DNA of 7,675 bases from Acidobacteriota bacterium (GTDB taxonomy: Bacteria; Acidobacteriota; Terriglobia; Bryobacterales; JACQDG01). The stretch covers positions 1 to 7,675 of the forward strand of contig JACQDG010000443.1 of the NCBI GenBank assembly GCA_016201185.1, given 5' to 3'. Within the stretch, counting starts at the first letter, position 1. Each line of letters begins with the position of its first letter. The translations under genes and the position numbers were made by a program. Positions 6,605 to 7,675 of this stretch are shown piece by piece. The notes below the pieces were generated by a model. It had not been told where the DNA came from. It was given only the letters and a program-made list of their open reading frames with translations, and ran no database searches.

Positions 6605-7069
6605 CTATGGTTGGGCCGATGAAGCGCTCTGCGCCTCGAGGATCTTCTTGGCGGCCTGCTCAGGATCGTCGACGTTGGCGATCTCAAGCGCGCTCGATTG
6701 GCCGGCCGATTCGATGCGCAGGGTGCCCACGCCCCACAGGCGCTGGGTGAGGCTGCGGCGGACGGTCACATCCTGAATCTTATTGATAGGGATGGTCTTG
6801 ACGGTGGTGGAAACAAGGCCGGCCTGGTAGCGCAGGTGGCCGCCTTCCAGCCGGCACCGAACCCGCTGGCGCTTCAAGTGCCGGGAAGCAGGCCACAAGA
6901 GCACGAGGAGTGCCACGATTACCGGGTAGGGATTGCCCTTGTCGGTGGCCCACCAGACCAGGGCAGCCAGCAAGAGGCCGCCGGCCACGGCGTAGCCCAG
7001 CCGGATGAACCGCAGGGTGGGACGAATTTCCACGACGGGCGCAGCTTGATCCTCGCGTTCCTCGCTCAT
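6605..7069 (-). CDS. small membrane protein with bacterial PH domain (bPH2 / YdbT-like)
   Basis: The protein has 154 residues from ATG at 7069. A strong GGGAGGA (7076-7082) lies 6 bases before the ATG, and the ATG overlaps the stop of the upstream gene as ATGA, which suggests coupled translation. Residues 1-18 are an acidic cytoplasmic tail; about 21-41 and 46-60 are two hydrophobic helices forming a membrane hairpin; 67-147 is a bacterial PH-like domain (PF03703 type). The domain is shown by the run RYQAGLVSTTVKTIPINKIQ, followed by DVTVRRSLTQRLWGVGTL, where IP..KIQDV and the R-x-(F/W)-G-x-G-T-L pattern are typical of the family. A single copy of the domain in about 150 residues is normal for the short members. 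The family's biochemical role is poorly known; a membrane-associated scaffold or lipid-proximal function is plausible. The last residues are a low-complexity Ala/Ser tail. It ends 39 bases before the propeller promoter. Confidence 0.85.
   Translation of the reverse strand: MSEEREDQAAPVVEIRPTLRFIRLGYAVAGGLLLAALVWWATDKGNPYPVIVALLVLLWPASRHLKRQRVRCRLEGGHLRYQAGLVSTTVKTIPINKIQDVTVRRSLTQRLWGVGTLRIESAGQSSALEIANVDDPEQAAKKILEAQSASSAQP
7066..7069 (-). other. ATGA stop-start overlap between coiled-coil and PH-domain genes
   Basis: On the minus strand the ATG of the PH-domain gene (7069-7067) shares bases with the TGA of the upstream gene (7068-7066). This is a classic sign of translational coupling, and a good Shine-Dalgarno lies just upstream, so the two products are probably made together. 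Confidence 0.8.
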
Positions 7070-7675
7070 GGGCGGTCCTCCCGGTCGCTTTTCGGGACCT
7101 CTCCTTTTCGGCGGAGGGTGGGCGGCTTGCGCGGCTTCTTCTCGGCCCCCTCGCCCTTCTGCCCGCCCTTCTTCCGGTCGGCTTCTGAAGCAGCCGTCAT
7201 GGATTCGATCTTCTTTTTCTCGCGGGTGTCCTGCTCCAGCACCCGGCGCGTCCGGGCCTCGAGGTCCTGCTGCGACTCGTCAAGGCTTTCCTGGGTGGTC
7301 TCCAGGGCGTCTTTCAGAACGAATTCATAGTAGCCGGAGTCGTTGGCAGGGCGGGAGGAGAACTGTTGCAGCATGTCCACGAACTCCTTTTCGCGCTCGG
7401 TCACCAGGGCCACTCCTTTCTGGAGCTCCGCTTTGCGCGCCAGCGCATCGTCGATCACCGTGTCAACGGCCTCGATGATTTTTGTGTAATCCTCCAGGTT
7501 GGTGTGGATCAGGCGCGCTCGGCCGGGCTTTTCCACCGCCAGGTTCTGCTTTACCAGCTCCAGCCGGAGCCGGGCGAACTTCAAATAGAGGGCCAGGCGC
7601 TCGTTCGGTTCCTGGGCCAGGCGGACCTGGTCGACCTCGTCCTCGGTGAGGAAGTCGCGCTGGGCGGCGAGGCGG
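7066..7675 (-). CDS. helical/coiled-coil protein of unknown function, 5' end outside window
   Basis: At least 202 codons precede the stop at 7066-7068. The TTG at 7584 is not the start: the frame continues upstream to the window edge with well-formed helical sequence including LTEDEVDQVRLAQEPNERL, directly continuous with ALYLKFARLRLEL, a pattern I associate with acidobacterial exported helical proteins. A signal peptide would therefore lie beyond the edge, if there is one. Visible parts are an N-terminal helical region with a repeated charged pattern (KFARLRLELVKQN), a middle helical region with EAVDTVIDDALARKAELQKG, and a strongly charged Glu/Arg/Lys coiled coil containing ESLDESQQDLEARTRRVLEQ. 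A Lys/Arg/Pro/Gly-rich disordered tail follows over roughly the last 45 residues (EKKPRKPPTLRRK). The stop overlaps the PH-domain gene's ATG by four bases. No enzyme motif is seen and I cannot assign a function. Confidence 0.7.
   Translation of the reverse strand, partial: RLAAQRDFLTEDEVDQVRLAQEPNERLALYLKFARLRLELVKQNLAVEKPGRARLIHTNLEDYTKIIEAVDTVIDDALARKAELQKGVALVTEREKEFVDMLQQFSSRPANDSGYYEFVLKDALETTQESLDESQQDLEARTRRVLEQDTREKKKIESMTAASEADRKKGGQKGEGAEKKPRKPPTLRRKGEVPKSDREDRP

Noticed and set aside
6472..6687. Minus-strand frame of 71 codons considered as a frameshifted N-terminus of the propeller protein
   Set aside because: Most of it lies inside the PH-domain gene in another frame and its sequence is Arg/Ser/Pro-rich without a signal peptide; only its last 18 codons after the promoter are discussed as a possible leader.

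Overview
The window looks like chromosomal DNA from an Acidobacteriota bacterium, most likely of the Solibacter/Bryobacter type. Three protein families point there: the barrel end of an Oar-like TonB-dependent outer-membrane protein, a VWFA-related protein of the acidobacterial kind (TIGR03436-like), and a large SBBP-repeat protein carrying the 'Solibacter C-terminal' domain (TIGR03437-like). The DNA is GC-rich with dense coding, which also produces many long spurious antisense frames. No RNA gene, insertion sequence, CRISPR array, integrase or attachment site was seen.

Layout. Positions 1-3254 hold a plus-strand run of three genes with almost no spacing: a TonB-dependent receptor/Oar-like barrel (5' end outside the window), a secreted VWFA-like protein whose ATG directly follows the receptor's stop codon, and a membrane-anchored coiled-coil protein of unknown function 6 bases further on. 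A 68-base convergent gap (3255-3322) follows, with no convincing terminator. From 3323 to the right edge everything is on the minus strand. In transcription order these are a coiled-coil protein entering from beyond the right edge (stop at 7066), a small two-TM bacterial PH-domain protein overlapping it by four bases (ATGA), and then, behind its own sigma70-like promoter, the roughly 1,050-residue SBBP beta-propeller protein.

How they may work together. Most products are predicted to act in the cell envelope: an outer-membrane barrel, an exported VWFA-like protein, a single-pass membrane coiled coil, a membrane PH-domain protein and a probably surface or secreted propeller. The plus-strand trio is probably one transcript. 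The two right-hand minus-strand genes are probably translationally coupled. The propeller gene appears to be separately transcribed. No link between the two strands' genes can be shown from the sequence.

Most useful corrections. The longest reading frame of the propeller gene starts at a TTG that coincides with the -35 box of a good promoter, so the true start lies downstream and the usual signal peptide is not visible. The rightmost gene does not start at its TTG at 7584 but runs off the window. I found no convincing new defence, mobile or biosynthetic system; the findings are local oddities of architecture and start sites.
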